DNA of 64,000 nucleotides from Patagioenas fasciata (Eukaryota; Chordata; Aves; Columbiformes; Columbidae): the NCBI RefSeq assembly GCF_037038585.1, contig NC_092560.1, forward strand, positions 62,004,049 through 62,068,048. The letters run 5' to 3'. The translations under genes were made by a program, and so were the position numbers. Within the stretch, counting starts at the first letter, position 1. Each line of letters opens with the position of its first letter. Positions 27,101 through 39,036 of this stretch are shown here, one piece after another. The notes under the pieces are model-generated. The model did no database searches and had not been told where the DNA came from. It saw only the letters and a list, made by a program, of their open reading frames with translations.

Positions 27101-27689
27101 CTAAACCCCAAATATATTTAGTTTAATCAGAAAGCAGCACACCTGGGGACAATCTGCTCCCATGATGGTTGTCAGCTGATTTGTGTTGCTTCATCTCACA
27201 CACTTGTATCAGATGTAAGTCAGAGCTTCATAGGAGCCCTTTCTGATACCCATATGGTCTGACAGATACTCTAGCAGAGAAGGAGCAGAAGTAGCACTGC
27301 TTTTCCCCCTTAAACTGTCTGTCCTGCAGACCTTCATGATTGATTTAAGCCAATGTAAGTGATGTGGCAGAATCACTAAGCTAGGACAGGGGATGCATAT
27401 CCTGACACACAGTTCTCTCTAGGGGAAGAAGGAAGGAGAAAGGAACACTGGGTTCAGATAATTTGAGAGGTTGCTGAGATGTATTTCACCACTCTATAGG
27501 AAGAATTTTTTGCTATCCTTCTCCTCTTGCTTTATACCAGGGAAATGCAGAGCAGCCTTGAGAATTACCTTGCAAGCAACATTATGGGTTTAAATATCAC
27601 AGTTAGAAATGGATCTAAGACATGCTCATTTTAAACCACCTCCACTGAGCAGTCTGTATTCTTCTGTGTTACTACAAGAAATTACAAGG
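24119..27689. other. AT-rich intergenic DNA, no gene recognised
   Basis: Only short chance frames occur. A poly-T run lies near 25520-25533. No retroelement or exon was recognised. Confidence 0.4.
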
Positions 27690-27960
27690 CCTCTATAAAT
27701 TCAGGCTCTATCTCTAAATCCTCTGAGGTGACTTTGCTGAGGCCTCCCCAGTTTGGTGTCACCTTTTGGACAGTGTCCCAGAACTAGACCTGATGCTCCA
27801 GATGTGGCCTCCCAAATATGACACAAGAGAGAGAGATCAGTCCCTCAGTCTGTGGGCTCCTATCTTACACTGCAGACCAATATATAGGTAACCTTCTCCA
27901 CTGAAAGGGCACACTGCTGACAAAGAAGAGCCCATACAGCCTCTTTTTTTTCCAAATTAT
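27690..27960 (-). mobile_element. Degraded CR1 LINE fragment
   Basis: On the plus strand 'cccagaactagacctgatgc', 'tccagatgtggcctccc' and 'agggcacactgctgac' follow the order of antisense CR1 RT sequence (PQFWA, then the HLE region, then the SQQCAL region). Between them the sequence has drifted strongly, and boundaries are approximate. Confidence 0.5.
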
Positions 27961-30358
27961 ATCAACTTATTTTAATTTTGTGTACAGTAAACAGCTCCAC
28001 AGTCTCTACTGCCATAGAGGAAAGAGTGATACCACCAGAGATGAGTCTTGCACGAACCTTACTGGTGGGAACATCAAATGGTGCAGCTGAATCTTTCAGT
28101 TTTCTTATTGCTTGTTGATACAAACAGCTGAGATCCACACCCCTCCCTTTCTATTCTCCTCTCCTTCCTCAGGTGCCATCTGAATAGAAGCAGAGAAGTA
28201 GTTCAGGAGAAGACAAAATGGATGAAGAACAGACTCCTCTGCTCTCTAGCTGCATTGCTTTGATACTTAACAAAGCCAGCTAATACTTTGCTTTTCTGAA
28301 GGCACCTATGCTCTGTGCTAGCCCTGGAGGGCTCAGCAGCAGCAGTGCTGCCTCACCCGGCAGTGCCATGTCTGTCCATCATCACTGCCAAGAGCTGCCT
28401 GGTGGGGCAGCCAGCTCTGGCACCTGCTTGGCTTCATGTAGAAATGCCCAACAAAACAGTGCTGGCAGCCAGCTGGGACCTTCACCAGCAAAATGCAACA
28501 CTTTTTGTCTTTTAAGTGTGGTGTCTTCCCTCAGCAGCAGGGTCTGCAGCTCGAGGGGAGGTCGCGGCAAGACACCCACAGCTCACTGGGGCAAACCGAA
28601 CATGCTGAGTGGGGCTGTGGGGTCCCTGTGGGATGGAGCAGGACCAAGGCCCTCGCAGGAGCACCCAGGAGGAAGCTGTCTTCTGTACAGAAAATTAGAA
28701 GGGCCTGTTGTAAACAGGCATGAAGTTGTATAGTATAATTTCTTCCCAGTGTAATGCTATTACAGTGCCAAAGGGATGGTCAGAGATCTGTGGTGTAAAT
28801 AGGAACAGGGCCACCAGTCTTCAGAGTAAATGTCTGTGCATCTGTCACTACAGATAGGCTGAAAGGAATCTATTAGATTTTTCTTTCACTGTATTTGCAT
28901 TTCTCTCACTCATTAAGCTTTGTGACCTAACACGCAAGTCAAATGAGGATGATATAGTCATGTCCCAGTCCCTCTGGCAGAGAAGCCATAGACATAGCAA
29001 AGCATGGAAAATGTGCTGGTTTTTTTCCTCTGGAAAGTGGAGCAATTACAGCTTTTGTTGTGGCTTTTTTATCATTGTGTTGGGATTTTGTTTAAGTTTT
29101 GGTTCAGGTGATAAGCATTGTCTCAGCACAACACTATTCCCTTTGAACCAGTAAACAGGAATCACTGAGCTGCTCACCCATGCCCCTGTCCTCTCCACAG
29201 CCAGCTCCTGCTCTGCACTGTCTCATGGGGCCTCTGGTGCAGAAGAAGGGTTGAGATCCTCTTTCAGTGCAATATGCTTTCTTCTGTCACTTACATAATA
29301 TAGCGTGTCTCTCTTTGGCTAAGATGGTGATACATATGAAGACACGGAATCAGGTTCTGAAGTTCAATTAGTGTGGTTAGATAACTGGATAGAAAGACAA
29401 TTTACGATGCTGCTGCTAAGGAAAAAGCCCTTGCTGACAGCCCGGAATTGAACTCGTAATATACTATCCCTATCTCTGAACTGACAAAGGTGTTTTTTCA
29501 GTAATTTGAACACCAGCTGGTTTCAGGTTTTTTGTATAATATGAACACTTGTAACACAATTCTTGTTGTGTTTGTTTATATCTCATTTGCATCTAAGGAA
29601 AGTTTCATTATGAGTTGACATTTGCTCTCTCTACAGGAAGGGAGTCCTATTTGTCACCCATATTCTTACTTGACATACTGTATCAAATTGTTCAAAGAGT
29701 TACCCAAATTTCAACTGAAAATTCAAAACTGCCACTGAACACTCCAGTGTGAGTTCAATTCATTGCTCATCTACAGACTTCCTATGCTACCACAAGCAAC
29801 CTTAGACCATGCTCATGTGTCACATCTGTGACTTCCTAAGAGGTGCAAAGCAGATTAACCATGATCAAGTATTATCTAAATGTCAAAGTTGCCTGAAATC
29901 CATCATGTGTAAATTCTGTTGCAGTTCATAAGTACTTTACCTATGTACCCTCATACATGGCATCAGATCATATCCTGTTCAGGTAGCAAACACTTAAAAA
30001 TGAAACAGGAGATTGACAAGATCTTTCCAAAGTATCTTAGTGGTAAAAGACTTGGAAAGGATATGGGAGATTAGGGATCAAGACACCTACAGCTTGGCAT
30101 AACATTTCCTTATCAGACTGAAGACCAGTACACAACCAAAAATGCAAGATTTCTATGGCTGACCTACCTTTTCACTTGTCAAGGAAAACAAGAAAAGAAT
30201 GTGGTTTCTGATCTCTGGGAGAACTATGTCTGTTTTGCAGTTAAGAGCTCATGAATAAATGAGCTCTGGGAGCATGAAACAGAATCTCAGACAGTATTCC
30301 CACTGAGTGTCAAAATGAGAATTTCTCTTGATTATTCTGTCTTTGGTGCCATGAATTT
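27961..30358. other. Intergenic with a GC-richer patch, no gene confirmed
   Basis: A patch at 28300-28700 is GC-richer than its surroundings and carries a 141-codon plus-strand frame (28308-28733) rich in Ser, Ala, Gly and Pro. No domain or homology is recognised and overlapping frames exist on both strands, so I do not call a gene. The rest shows no feature. Confidence 0.35.
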
Positions 30359-30770
30359 TAGAATCATAGAATCATTTTGGTTGGAAGAGACCCTCAAGAT
30401 CATCGAGTACAAGCATTAACACAACACTGTCACTAAACCTTGTAACTAAGCACCATGTCTACACATCTTTTAAACACTAACACGGACTTCCACTTCAACC
30501 ACTTCCTGTCCCAGTGCCTGACAACCCATTCCATAAAGAAATTTTTCCTAATATCCAACCTAAACCTCCCCCAGAGCAACGTGAGACCATTTCCTCTCAC
30601 CCCATCACTTGTCACTTGGGAGAAGAAACCAACAACCTGCTTTCAGGTAGCTGTAGAGGATGATAAGGTCTCCCCTCAGCCTCCTTTTAAAACTCCAGAC
30701 AAAACAGCCCCAGTTCCATCAGCTGCTCCTCATCAGACTTGTGCTCCAAGGCTTGCATTCCTTTTGCAAT
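30359..30770 (-). mobile_element. CR1 LINE 3'-end fragment
   Basis: The plus strand starts tagaatcatagaatcatttt, then 'ggttggaagagaccctcaag', then antisense CR1 3' coding sequence such as 'cctaatatccaacctaaacc' and 'ggtctcccctcagcctcctt'. It is the same subfamily as the copy at 35507 (shared 'ttttggttggaagagaccct' opening). It is 5'-truncated near 30770. Confidence 0.9.
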
Positions 30771-33700
30771 AGCTTAGCTTTGCAGATAATTGCCCTATCT
30801 CAGGCTGCTTTGTTGGTGTAAAGCTGGACCAGTGAGCTAAAGCTCTTGCAGCCTGTTGTAGTGCAACAATATGCTTTCTAATTTCACAACACATATCATA
30901 ACCACAAAAATATTGTGTTAGAGAAATTTTCCTCCTCCCTGGAAGCCTCTCCAGTATATATTAAATAGGTCATAAATTCTGAGTCCCAAACTCTGAACCA
31001 GAATGGTCAGACACAACGAGCATCTGAGTGTTAAATCAGCCCCGTACTTGAAGGCATGGATATTCTACTATAGCACTGCCTCTATGCTCCCAGTAGCCAA
31101 GGTTCCTAATTTAGGCACGCTTCAGCCCCACCTGGCCCTTTGCATTGGAAAGTATTTCCCTGCATTCTAAGCATTGCTGAGTATCACTGCTTTAAAGATC
31201 TTAAAACTGCTCTTTGTGCCAAATATGTTGGTGATGTACCTGAAATGCCTTATTTCATGCATGTGTAGATTTTTCATTTGTTTGTGAGACCCACTTGTAA
31301 CTAATACAGTTCATTTAGAGAAACCTTTCTCACACAGCCAGACAAGTACAACTACACAGACTCATATTTATTTTTAAGTATGTTTAGGTATAATTTATTT
31401 GACAACCATTTTGTCAGTCTCAGTGATGACTGAACTAGCAAATAGTAGTTGCCAAAGGACAAAAACTAAAAAGAAATGTCCAAAATGACAGAACAATTCA
31501 TTACAATTTCCACGACAGAATTCTTCTAGTGTTAACAGTGTAAGTAAAGAAATGCTGGTGAGGAAGAGGTAGTTGCATCAATGTTTCTGGTATCTTTTAC
31601 ACAGAATAGCCCTTAAGTTAAGAATTTCGGTGAGTGTTTTGAAGAAACAGAAATTCTAGCTCCTTCTCTGCCTGACTGAGTGCATGATTTGAGCCAAGAT
31701 CTCCACCTCTTAAGAGAACAGCCTAAAGCTCTCAAACACATTTTTTGTGGCTCAACCCTTTAATCAAATCCTATAAATTCTTGTCATATAGCCATCTGTA
31801 CCTAAAGATGCATAGGTGAAGAGAGAACTGCAGGAGACATGCAGGTCATGTCATGCAGTATCATTTCAGAAATGCCTCAGGTACACTGAGTGAGCTCGGA
31901 TGCACACATGATGGAGCATGAAGAAAATATAATACCACTGGTTTCAAGCCGGCGCAGTGATATGTGTCTTTTATGGTCCTCAGTCCATCTTTCTACTGGG
32001 GTAACTGTTGTGTTATGCACTGACATTCTAGTAATCACGTTTGATGGCCTGACAATTTCAAACGTATGTGTGCCCGAGCTTTAAAAAAATAAATGAAGAC
32101 AGACACATGAATTCTGAGAACAGATTTCAACCACATCATTTGCACATGAATTACTACTGTTCTATTGATATTGCCATTAGATGGCAAACTTTTACGAGAT
32201 TTCTTTTCTGGTAATGTTTAATTTTTCAAATAAATCTGAAAATACATTATACCTAGAAGGCATTGCAGGCTCATGATTTCACCTGGCTTCAATCTGAACC
32301 CCATGTTTTCAATTTAGTCCCTTCCTTTTTCATCCTCCTGGCAACAAAGTCCTCCAGAAACAGATTAAAGTGATTACTCATTTAATTCATATTGTTCAGG
32401 TTATTAAGTTTGCTTGGTGTGTTTGTGCTTCGGGAAACCGGTGTGTGAATGGACTTTACACCATTGCCTGCAGTCAAGTAGCCTATTTACAATGTTGGTA
32501 TTAAATTACAGGTGGTTGTTACAGTGTTCCTACATAATGTGTAATGAATGTACAGTGGGTGTGATTTAATTAAGACTCAGGACTGAAACACGGGCTGTTT
32601 TTCTTGAATGACTAGATATCAGATCACAGCTCCTTAGTTACTGAGGGACATGGACATGTTAGTGACAATTAGAATGGATAAAGCTAAATGTGAAATATAT
32701 AGAGAAGTTTTTAATGGAACACATGAAATCAGTAACAACAATTCTTGATGCATTGACTTTTGACATTCAAATAATGACTTTATGGACCCAAAGACTAAAA
32801 GAAAGAGATGTTTTCAAGAGGGCAGAATGCCATCAGACCTCTTGATGTATGCCTGTGTTTTGCTTCCTGTTAGTAATGCGGCAGGGCACCCCCACACCTA
32901 AAAGCTAAGGACAAAGTAATGTAATAACAGCATCCAAAACAAACAAACAAATAAAACAAGCAAACAAACATTCTGCTGGAGTTAGGGTAGTCCATCAGTT
33001 CATCCTCCACCATGAGAAGTTGATGACTTTATTTTCACCCTTCTGTCTTTCAGTTCATCTTCTTGGTATCTGTGGCGAATGCACTCGACCCCCTTCCAGC
33101 CAAAGCACCAGCAGTTTGGTTTAGGCTCCAGAGGAGGGAAGGGCCTGAGCAACAGCCAGGCCAAGAACTCCTTCCAGGAGATCCACAGGGAAGCAGAACT
33201 GCACACTGGACGCCGGTAACTTGTGGACACAGGGAGTCTCGTACATACTTTTCCTACTGTGCAATTCAGCTGCAAGTCAACCACTTTATTCTACAAATAC
33301 GACAGCCTGGATGAGCCCACTTTGAGCTCTCCCTGCTAAATAAGTGAGCTGTATGGCAATGGTCAGTGGATGAGCCCAATTTAAGTTTAATGTTAATCAT
33401 TCAGCTTAAGTACATGAACGCTAAATATAATGAATTATTTAGAGATATAAGGTTGTATGGTTTTTAATATACTCTTTGCTTCATGTTACATGGTAAGCTG
33501 GATTTGCTAAAATTTTAAGCTGTAAAGTTCTGCTCATATTTACCAAAAGCAACTACAAACTACACTGAACACTTGCAAGATAAGGCCTTTTTTTCACTTT
33601 GCTGAGAAGAAAGGATTTATTCAGACTAAATAGTATCTGCAAGGTTACGGACAATAAACAATGTCTGCAGCTGCACAAAACAAAGGTCCATGTGGAACCA

Positions 33701-34475
33701 GAGAAGAAGATCCGATGAGAAGCAAGAAAACCCCAAGTTAAACAATGCTATTGGACTGAATCATGGTATGAATGGTTTGCAAACATATAAAAGTCTACAG
33801 TTTTCTATGTTGGGGCTGGACCTCTGTGCAGTTACCCAGCTTGAGCCAGCCTTTCTGCTATTCTACTCCATTACACATTTCGTTTTCTAAGAATTTTGTC
33901 TCCTGAAGGTATGCTCTGCATACAGTTACGAAGCCTCGCCTGAAAGTTTGCCTCCAAAGCTCCAAGACACAGACTCCAGAGTGAACAGTTATCAGGGAGG
34001 GAAGATGCCTGAAAGTTTGCTTCGTGAATGGACACATCCATCTGGAGAGAAGGTGAACAGCATTTGGCTTTGCTTATTTCTCCCATACAGTAAATAATGG
34101 AGTGAACCCACCATCAAACTCTTTGAAGTCAGAGTTCTCTTTAAGAAATTTAAATACTGTTCTGCAATAAGCAGAACCCTAAACCTCCACAACAATAAAC
34201 CTTCGGGATTGTCTAGAGAGTGTTATAACAACTGGAATTAACACACTGCCTAATACATCTGCTTGTACAGGAAGAAAAAAGGAAAAAAGCTTCCTTATTT
34301 GTTTGGAACTGTTTTACTCAAAGCTAATTCTAGGCTCATTGGTCTGTTGGAATGGGTACATTGTTTGGTGTAAACCACTAGTAATCAACATGAAAAAGTA
34401 AACATTCCTAAAGTAGTTAAATCTACTTTTATGGTAAATTCTGCCACTAACCACATAAGAGCAGCTCTATTTGGG
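30771..34475. other. Intergenic, no gene recognised
   Basis: Short frames only. An (AAAC)n run lies at 32937-32970. A locally GC-richer stretch at 33000-33320 has frames on both strands but no recognisable product. Confidence 0.4.
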
Positions 34476-34638
34476 TGTCGTGGTTTAACCTAAGCTAGCA
34501 ATAGAACCACGATAGCCGCTCACTTACTTCCCATCCCCCATCCCCCAAGAAGGGGAGAGAATCAAAAGGGAAGGGCGAAACTTGGATTGACATAAAATGT
34601 GTAGTTTAATAAAATAGCAAAATACTAACACACTACTA

Positions 34639-34677
34639 GGAAATATATATATATGTGTGTGTATATATATATATAAA
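34639..34677. repeat. (AT)n/(GT)n microsatellite inside the LTR
   Basis: A run of ta dinucleotides with an embedded gtgtgtgt segment. It lies in the downstream (U5-proximal) half of the minus-strand LTR. Confidence 0.75.
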
Positions 34678-34851
34678 ATAGAATATAAAATAAAAGATAC
34701 TCATGCAATTCTTCACAAAATCCATCCATGACGAACAGCCAATCCCAGAGAGAGGAAAAAGGAAAAAGGCAGAAAGACCCAGAGGCTTCTGCAAAAAGGC
34801 AGAACTGCCCCAAACAGGTCTCTGTCCTGGTTCTGACAAAAAGAGACAGTG

Positions 34852-34928
34852 GAAAAAGAAGAGGGAGAGGGAGAGGGAGAGGGAGAGGAGGGAGAGGGAA
34901 AGGGAAAGGGAAAAGGAAAGGGAGAGGA
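34852..34928 (+). repeat. (GGGAGA)n / (GGGAAA)n purine tract
   Basis: About 75 bases of pure purine on the plus strand: gggaga hexamers give way to gggaaa hexamers. On the minus strand, in the LTR sense direction, it is a polypyrimidine tract just downstream of the TATA-like box. Open frames through it (Arg/Glu/Gly strings) are artefacts. Confidence 0.8.
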
Positions 34929-35506
34929 ACCAGAAGATCCTGACTCTCCTTAAATATGAAGCATGATGCTAATGGCATGGAATATTCTTATTGATCAGTC
35001 TGGATGTCAGTCAAGCTCTGCCCCATCTATGCCCTCCTTACTAGCTGCCTCACACCTGTGGTCAGAGTGCTCAGAACCTCCTTCGCTCTCAGACCAGAGC
35101 TTTTAAAAACATTAACTCTGTCCTGGGCTGCTATGCCTTGTTCTCAAGCTAAATTCAAACAAGAACTGTGCTAGTTATGGAAAAGATACATTTTCTAACT
35201 GCGTGAAGAAAATTAACTCATTGTCAGTCAAACCAGCGCATTAGGTTAAAAAACGCAAAATATTCCCAGCATTGCTGTTGTTTATATGTTTAATACTAAG
35301 CATACCAACTTCAAATTGTGGAAGGTTTTTTTGAGTTCTAGGTAAATGAAAGAAAATAGTTGGTATAAGCACTGCAGAGCCAGTATTGAATTGCCTCTTC
35401 TCATAATGTTATTGGCCCCTCTTAAGTACTGAGACTGGTTTTTTACAGTACACTGTGAAACAAAACCAGTATCTTCCCTTCTCCAGTGCATACCATTTTG
35501 GATTAT

Positions 35507-38110
35507 TATAGAATCATAGAAACACAGAATCATTTTGGTTGGAAGAGACCCTTAAGATCATTGAGTCCAACCATTAACCTAGCTCTATTACTAAACCATG
35601 TCCCTAAGAACCTCATCTACTTGTATTTTAAACACCTCAAGGGACAGTGATTCCACTACTTCCCTGGGCAACCTGTTCCAGTGCTTGACAATAATTTCCA
35701 TGAAGAATTTTTCCTAGTATCCAATCTAAACCTCCCCTGGTGCAACTTGAGGCCACTTCCTCTCATCCTATTGGTTGTTACTCAAGAGAAGAGACCAGCA
35801 CCCTCCATGCTCCAGCCACCACCCTCAATGCTCCAACCTCCTTTCAGGCAGTTGTAGACACCAATAAGGTCTCCCCTCAGCCTCCTTTTAAAACTCCAGA
35901 CTAAACAGCCCCAGTTCCATCAACCACTCCTCATAAGACCTGTACTCCAGACCACTCAACAGCTTTGTTGCCCTTCTCTGAACTCTCTCCTGTACCTCAG
36001 TGTCTTTCCTGTAGTGAGGGGCCCAAAACTGAACACAGGTTTTGAGGTGGGGTCTCACCAGTGCTGAGCACAGTGGGACTAGGGAGTCCTGCTGGCCACA
36101 CTATTCTTGATGCACACCAGGATGTTATTGGCCTTTTTGACCACCTGGGCACACTGCTGGCTCATATTCAGCTGACTGTTGACCAACACTCCCAGATCCC
36201 TCTCTGTCAGGCAGCTTTCCAACCACTCTTCCCCGAGCCTGTAGCGCTGCTGGGGTTGTTGTGACCCAAGTGCATGACCCGGCACTTGGCCATGTTGAAC
36301 CTCATACAGTTGGCCTCAGCCCATTGATTCAGATAGTCCAGCTTCCTCTGGAAAATCTTCCTACCCTCAGACAGATCAACACTGCCACCCAACTTGGTGT
36401 CATATGCAAACTCAATGCCCTTGTCCAGATCATTGATAATGAGATTAAACCAAACTGGCTCCAGTACTGGTCTTCCCTTGGATTCTTACCCATAAACACT
36501 CAATCTTCTCATCATGCTCATCACACTCTACCTCCTCTCCTTCATTGCCTATCCCTTCTGAAGAGTTTATAGCCACCCAATGCAGTACTCCAGTTGTGCC
36601 AATCATCCCACTATGTTTCCATTACAGTAACTGCATTGTAGTTTTTCTGCTGTGCAGTGGTTTTCAGCTCATCCTGTTTGTTGCCCATCACATACAAGTC
36701 AGTACAGACGCACCTCAGCTGGGCTATTGATCCCACCACCTTTTTGCGATGAGAAGCCTTAATTTCTTTGTGGCCACTCTCAGGCACTTCTGTACTTTCT
36801 AATACATTTATAGCCCTTGTGTCTTTGCTGTTGCACAGCTGTCCATCCCCTAACTCTGTTGAGACAGCAGAGCAAAGGGCATTGTTAGCAGCCCCTCCCT
36901 CAAACACTGGCATGCCACGCTTGGGTTTGTCTCTGCTGCACCTGGTTTTCTCCCCTTCGCCCTTCAAATATAGTCTAAAGATCTTTCAATGAGCCCTGCT
37001 CACTCTTGTCCAAGGATCCTTTTACCCCTTTGGAACAGGTGCATCCAATTTGCTACCAGCAGACCAGTTGCCATATAAACTGACCTGTGATCAGAAAATC
37101 CAAAATTCTACCAGTGGCACCAGCCCCGCAGCCAGGTATTGATCTGCTGGGTCTTCTTATATCTTCCCCCATCATACCCTGAAACTTGGGGGACAGAAGA
37201 GAACACTGCCTGTGCTCCTGACCTCTTTACCAGTTGCCCCAAGGCCCTGAAGTACCTCTTGATTGCCTTCATATTTCTCATTGCAGTCTCATTGCTGCCT
37301 ACCTGAAAAATTAATAGCAGATAATAATCTGAAGGCCTTACCAGGGCAAGAAGTTTTCTCTTCATGTCTCATGCGCAGACCAACTTATCCTCTTCAGCAC
37401 CTCCATTTAATCTGAATCACCTTCCTCAATATTGTTCAGTTCCACTTGCAGGGCCTCACATCTGTTGTGGAAGGGAACCTGGGAAGGTAGGGTAGTCAGA
37501 GCAGAGATCCTCCTTCTGACCTGGGCAGGAACATGCTGTCATTGCCCCCTATCCCTCAAGTCACTACATTCCACCATTCAGAGAGAGGGTAGTGAGTCAC
37601 CTGTACCACGTGCCCTGTCTGCCTGCTGGGTCTGTCTCAGGGAAGGTTGCATGTGACTCCACTGGTCTATCTCGCTGTTGCATTCCGTGATACTCCTCAG
37701 CCTACTCACCTTGTCCCGGAGCTCTCTCACTTAAGTGGAGGAGTTCCTCCACATGGGCACATCTCCCACAGAGGTGCTCACTGATGGCATCCAGTACTGG
37801 TGTAAGAGCCAGTCACAGCCTGCAGCCTGACACCTGGGTGGCAGCGTCCTCCCACTAGGTCTTGGTCTGGGAAGCTGTACCACTTGTGGAGGGGGCTGGC
37901 CTTGCAGATGCCATGGCTTTCTGCTGGGTGGACACCATACTCCCTGGTCAAGCTGGTAGAGCTTCCTTACCCTTTCTGCACACCCTTCCATGTGAACGGC
38001 CACGTAAAGTGTCACATCCCACTCTATTTGCCTTCTAGTATTCCCTTTACAATGTGGCTGTGTCACCACAGGGGCAGATGTTTGTCCCAGAGCTTTCTGT
38101 TCTTTTTCTC
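35507..38110 (-). mobile_element. CR1 LINE with ORF1 end and 3' end but a large internal deletion
   Basis: From the 3' end at 35507 (tatagaatcatagaaacaca) the minus strand reads back through the 3' region and RT C-terminus ([28 protein letters not shown]). At about 36480 it jumps to the endonuclease N-terminal region: the frame there reads ECLWVRI, then upstream SIAQLRC and MGNKQDELK. Still further upstream lies ORF1 (37100-38070). About the last two thirds of the endonuclease and most of the RT core are missing, so this is one element with an internal deletion rather than two copies. The left flank (35241-35506) is not CR1. The 5' limit is approximate. Confidence 0.82.
37108..38070 (-). pseudogene. 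CR1 ORF1 remnant with esterase-like (SGNH) C-terminus
   Basis: The minus frame 37108-37365 contains DYYLLLIFQVGSNET, then MRNMKAIKRYFRALGQLVK, SGAQAVFSSVPQVSG and QQINTWLRGWCHW. CR1 ORF1 proteins end in an SGNH-hydrolase/esterase domain; VGSNET sits where the family's G-x-N-D block lies and SSVPQVSG where its next block lies. Upstream frames (to about 38070) encode pieces compatible with the ORF1 N-terminal part (LRDKVSRLRS-like coiled-coil segment near 37690-37730), with frameshifts. It is a broken retrotransposon gene. Confidence 0.6.
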
Positions 38111-38154
38111 AGTGACAAGCACATCCACTGTCATTTCTGCAGCATACAATAATG

Positions 38155-38357
38155 GAATTATAGAATGTCCTGAGTTGGAAGGGACCCACAAGGATCATTG
38201 AGTCCACATCCTCCCTCTGCATGTGACAACACCACAGTTCACACCATGTGTCCGAGAACCTTGTCCATTCTCTTCTTGAACACTGTCAGGCTTGGGGCTC
38301 TGGGAAGCCTGTTTCAGTGCTCCACTACCCTCTGGGTGAAGAACCTTTTCCTAATGT
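38155..38357 (-). mobile_element. CR1 copy B, 3' part (outermost of a nested trio)
   Basis: Begins with the CR1 3' end (tatagaatgtcctgagttgg) and reads through 'tccattctcttcttgaacac' and 'tgggtgaagaaccttttcct', ending at ctaatgt (38357). At that point another CR1 tail begins. Its missing upstream part resumes at 40083. Confidence 0.85.
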
Positions 38358-39036
38358 CACAGAATCACAGAATCAGAGAATGGCTAGGGTTTGAAGGGAC
38401 CTCTGGAGACCATCTAGTCCAACCAACCTGCTAAAGCAGGTACACTTAGAGTAGATTGCACAAGAATGTGTTCAGGTGGGTTTTGAATGTCCCCAGAGAA
38501 GGAGACTCCACAGCATCTCTGGGCAGCCTGTTCCAGTGCTCTGGCACCCTCAGAGTAAAGAAGTTTCTCCTCATATTCAGATGGAACCTCCTGTGCCTAA
38601 GTCTGTGCCCGTTGCCCATCATCATATCGTTGGGCACCACTGAAAGGAGTCTGGTCTCATCCTCTTGACATCCAACCTTGAGATATTTATAAGCATTGAT
38701 GAGATCCCCCCTCAACCTTGTATTCTCCAGGCTGAGCAGACCCAGCTTTCTCAGTCTCTCATTATAAGAAAGATGATCCAGTCCCCTAATCATCTTTGTA
38801 GCTCTCTGCTGAACTCCCTCCAGTAATTCCTTGTCCTTCTTAAACTGGGGAGCCCAGAACTGGATGCAGTACTCCAGATGCAGCCTCACCATGGCAGAGT
38901 AGAGGGGTTGGATCACCTCCCTCAACCTACTGCTCACACTGTTCTTAGTGCACCCCAGGATACCACTGGCCTTCTTGACCACAAGAGCACATTGTTGACT
39001 CATGGTCAATCTGTTGTCGACCAGAACTCCCAAGTC
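38358..39036 (-). mobile_element. CR1 copy C, 3' part (middle of the nested trio)
   Basis: Begins with its own tail (cacagaatcacagaatcag) directly after copy B's ctaatgt. The minus-strand reading frame runs without a stop from [18 protein letters not shown] through [20 protein letters not shown] to TFKTHLNTFLCNLL. It stops being continuous at 39036, where copy D's tail begins; the upstream part resumes at 39804. Confidence 0.88.

Larger units (their letters stand above)
34476..35240 (-). mobile_element. Solo LTR of an avian endogenous retrovirus (ERVL/ERVK-like)
   Basis: The plus strand runs from TGTCGTGGTTTAACC to AACCAGCGCA, so the termini are TG...CA. Read on the minus strand, it opens with a segment like the common bird LTR ('gagttaattttcttc'). 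It has a TATA-like box (atatttaa, 34950-34957) after a 'gcatcatgcttcata' block, an ATTAAA poly(A)-like signal (34605-34610), and ends in 'ggttaaaccacgaca'. Flanks are ttggg and ttagg, a 4-of-5 match to a target duplication. No internal retroviral genes are present, so this is a solo LTR left by recombination. An (AT/GT)n microsatellite and a long GGGAGA tract have grown inside it. Confidence 0.75.

Noticed and set aside
28308-28733. 141-codon plus-strand frame as a gene
   Set aside because: No domain, no recognisable homology, and competing frames on both strands in a GC-richer patch.
33000-33314. Opposed frames of 83 and 94 codons with a possible splice acceptor (ttctgtctttcag) near 33053
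   Set aside because: No recognisable product on either strand and no matching donor or neighbouring exon; a chance acceptor in a pyrimidine-rich stretch is likely.
34636-34978. Arg/Glu-rich and Pro/Phe/Leu-rich frames over the GGGAGA tract
   Set aside because: They arise from a hexamer repeat inside a solo LTR and have no independent support.
36481-37000. Separate CR1 insertion abutting the 35507 copy
   Set aside because: The left flank of 35507 contains no continuation of such an element, so a single copy with an internal deletion is simpler.
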